DNA of 33,791 nucleotides from Bacteroidota bacterium (GTDB taxonomy: Bacteria; Bacteroidota; Bacteroidia; Chitinophagales; S012-47), in NCBI GenBank assembly GCA_024276745.1, contig JAJRWN010000058.1, positions 1 through 33,791 on the forward strand. The letters are read 5' to 3'. Under the pieces are notes generated by a model, which searched no databases, was not told the DNA's origin, and was given only the letters and a program-made list of their open reading frames with translations. Of this stretch, positions 32,298-33,791 are shown in pieces. How positions within the stretch are numbered: the stretch's first letter is position 1; each line of letters opens with the position of its first letter. Both the position numbers and the translations under genes were made by a program.

Positions 32298-32317
32298 TTA
32301 ATACTTCGTACTTAATA
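32298..32317 (-). repeat. Right inverted repeat of the four-helix-bundle element
   Basis: A 20-nt repeat, 18/20 identical in reverse complement to 31912-31931 (differences at positions 11 and 17), 17 nt upstream of the enclosed gene's ATG. Confidence 0.65.
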
Positions 32318-32335
32318 CCTGATATTTTTAAAAAA

Positions 32336-33791
32336 TCAATTTCTCAATGGTTTACCTGTTTTTAGCAGGCTTTCTATTCTTTCCAACGTTTTCTTTTCGC
32401 CCAAGAGGCTGAGGAAAGCTTCCCGTTCGAGGTCGAGGAGATATTGTTCATCAACCATTTGCGGACTCGTAAGGTCGCCTCCACACATCACATAGGCCAG
32501 CTTTTGAGCAATCTTCATATCGTAGTCCGTCACATAATGGCCCACCCCAAAAGCATATACTCCGGTGAAGAATGCACCTAGTGCACTACGTCCCAAAACT
32601 TTAATATCTTTTCGCATAAGCGGTTGGGTATAACCGGCTTCATCCAAATCAATAACCGCTCTTTTGGCATCGGCAATCAAACGGTTTTGATTCATGGTAA
32701 AGGCATCGACACCGGAACGAAGAATTCCTTTTTCCATGGCTTCAACAGCAGATGTGGCCACTTGTGCCTGTGCTATAGCAAGGAAACGTTTTTGTAATTC
32801 CGGAAATTCAACTTCACCACTTTGATATTCATCGGAAGCCCTTAATACCATTTCTTTGGTGCCTCCTCCTCCGGGAATAAGCCCGGCTCCTACCTCCACT
32901 AAACCGATATAGGTTTCAGCTGCTGCTTGAGTATGGTCGGCATGCATTGAAAGTTCGCAACCACCCCCAAGGGTCAATCCATGTGGAGCAACCACTACAG
33001 GGATAGCGGAATAACGGGTGCGCATGGTCGTTTTCTGGAACATGGATATAGCCATATTGAGCTCGTCAAATTCTTGCTCCACAGCCAGCATCAATATCAT
33101 CGCCAAATTGGCTCCGGCTGAAAAAGCAGGAGCATCGTTGCCAATCACCAAACCACGATAGTCTTTCTCAGCAATGTCAATGGCTTTATTAATGCCTTGA
33201 ATAACATCAGAACCAATGGCATTCATTTTGGTGTGAAATTCCAGATTCAATACTCCATCGCCTATATCATGCAAGGTAGAGCCCTCGTTGCTCCATACCG
33301 GTTTTTCACCACGGTAATTATCCAGAATAATAAAATCGGAAGTACCCGGAATCGCTTTATATTTTTTGTCCTTTTGGTCATAATAAAAGCGATTGCCTTT
33401 TTCAGTTTTGTAGAAATGATCCATTCCCGAAGCCAGCATTTCATCTATCCATGCAGCAGGCTGATGACCGGCATCTTTCATGGCTTTTACCATTCGTTCT
33501 ACTCCCAAAACATCCCAGGTTTCGAAAGGACCTAATTCCCATCCAAAACCGGTTCGAAGGGCATCGTCCATTTTATATAAATCATCCGTAATTTCAGGAA
33601 TACGGTTTGATACATAAGCAAAAAGGTGAAATGATAACTGCCTGAAAAAATCGGCTGCTTTATCTTTTCCTTTAGCCAGGATTTTTAAACGGTCGGCTAG
33701 CTGATCGGCTTGCCGGGCAGCCCCTACCGATTTGAAGCGGGGTTTGGTTTTGGGGCGATATTCCATTCTTTGTATATCAAGTACTTCAATC
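32336..33791 (-). CDS. 3-hydroxyacyl-CoA dehydrogenase/enoyl-CoA hydratase, C-terminal part
   Basis: The frame stays open to the window edge (residues IEVLDIQR precede the first internal Met at 33766), so the true start lies outside and about 485 residues are visible. Family proteins in Bacteroidota have about 800 residues: an NAD-binding dehydrogenase domain first (missing here), then the dehydrogenase C-terminal domain (DDALRTGFGWELGPFETWDV), then a crotonase domain. The crotonase part shows FSAGANLAMILMLAVEQEF (oxyanion-hole region), GLTLGGGCELSMHAD and GLVEVGAGLIPGGGGTKEM with the catalytic Glu positions. It performs hydration and NAD-dependent oxidation in beta-oxidation. It is the first visible gene of the operon with thiolase and acyl-CoA dehydrogenase. 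Confidence 0.93.
   Translation of the reverse strand, partial: IEVLDIQRMEYRPKTKPRFKSVGAARQADQLADRLKILAKGKDKAADFFRQLSFHLFAYVSNRIPEITDDLYKMDDALRTGFGWELGPFETWDVLGVERMVKAMKDAGHQPAAWIDEMLASGMDHFYKTEKGNRFYYDQKDKKYKAIPGTSDFIILDNYRGEKPVWSNEGSTLHDIGDGVLNLEFHTKMNAIGSDVIQGINKAIDIAEKDYRGLVIGNDAPAFSAGANLAMILMLAVEQEFDELNMAISMFQKTTMRTRYSAIPVVVAPHGLTLGGGCELSMHADHTQAAAETYIGLVEVGAGLIPGGGGTKEMVLRASDEYQSGEVEFPELQKRFLAIAQAQVATSAVEAMEKGILRSGVDAFTMNQNRLIADAKRAVIDLDEAGYTQPLMRKDIKVLGRSALGAFFTGVYAFGVGHYVTDYDMKIAQKLAYVMCGGDLTSPQMVDEQYLLDLEREAFLSLLGEKKTLERIESLLKTGKPLRN

Larger units (their letters stand above)
31912..32317. mobile_element. IVS-like element: four-helix-bundle gene between inverted repeats
   Basis: The repeats are TATTAAGTACAAAGTACTAA at 31912-31931 and, in reverse complement, TATTAAGTACGAAGTATTAA at 32298-32317: 18 of 20 positions match. 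They bracket only the S23/IVP-family gene. The left repeat covers the gene's stop codon (31928-31930) and the right one ends 17 nt before its start, so the 406-nt unit is tightly trimmed. Removing it would leave about 46 nt between the two beta-oxidation genes, a normal operon gap. No target-site duplication is evident. Mobility is an inference. Confidence 0.6.

Noticed and set aside
32336-33766. Multifunctional beta-oxidation protein as a complete 476-residue gene starting at 33766
   Set aside because: The frame remains open upstream to the window edge and reads family-like sequence there, so the protein is cut by the window and the Met is internal.
1-33791. CRISPR arrays, rRNA, tRNA, phage, toxin-antitoxin or restriction systems
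   Set aside because: No regularly spaced repeats, tRNA cloverleaf (other than the tmRNA ends), or recognisable genes of these systems were found.

Overview
The window is low-GC chromosomal DNA from a member of the Bacteroidota. The evidence is direct in the sequence: several lineage-typical genes (a fused alpha/beta 2-oxoacid dehydrogenase E1, an alternative GlmU-like protein, PorT next to UbiE, DUF1573 and DUF4476 proteins, a type B L31 without zinc cysteines), promoter boxes of the Bacteroidota form TTTG-N19-TAxxTTTG, almost no Shine-Dalgarno sequences, and a tmRNA whose tag reads GESNYALAA. The species cannot be named from this alone.

Layout. 1-1816 (minus): a thiolase followed by an exported protein cut by the window edge. 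1926-6848: pgpH-like HD phosphodiesterase, a DUF4476 exported protein on the opposite strand, and dnaG. 6824-11563: phosphopantetheinyl transferase, WD40 protein + dCTP deaminase, ubiE-porT, engB and a YkuK-like nuclease in alternating orientation. 11667-20751: a mostly co-oriented plus-strand block, rpmE2 (with its own terminator), then GlmU-like, tpiA, prmA, a 1491-residue exported protein of unknown function, an M48 lipoprotein peptidase and a small spermidine-synthase-like protein. 20748-26388: branched-chain 2-oxoacid dehydrogenase E1 (minus), DUF1573 protein, an aminotransferase and a saccharopine/alanine-dehydrogenase-like oxidoreductase (minus). 26500-26867: tmRNA with promoter and terminator. 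27230-28792: three small minus-strand genes I do not recognise, with a perfect 22-nt palindrome in front of one pair. 28904-33791 (minus): a fatty-acid beta-oxidation operon (3-hydroxyacyl-CoA dehydrogenase/enoyl-CoA hydratase, cut by the window edge; thiolase; acyl-CoA dehydrogenase) ending in a strong terminator.

How the genes fit together. Most of the window is housekeeping: replication (DnaG), ribosome assembly and rescue (EngB, L31, PrmA, tmRNA), quinone synthesis (UbiE), envelope and secretion (PorT, GlmU-like, exported proteins), nucleotide and carrier-protein metabolism (Dcd, Sfp-type transferase) and breakdown of fatty and branched-chain acids (two thiolases, acyl-CoA dehydrogenase, multifunctional enzyme, E1). 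Genes are tightly packed: five of six convergent gene pairs overlap, abut or are separated by a single base.

The most unusual piece is a four-helix-bundle (S23/IVP family) gene inside the beta-oxidation operon. It is bracketed by 20-nt inverted repeats that match at 18 of 20 positions, like the intervening sequences known from 23S rRNA genes but placed between two protein genes. Second-tier items are a near-ideal promoter after the tmRNA with no recognised gene behind it, the palindrome at 28305-28326, and a winged-helix-like segment in the giant exported protein.
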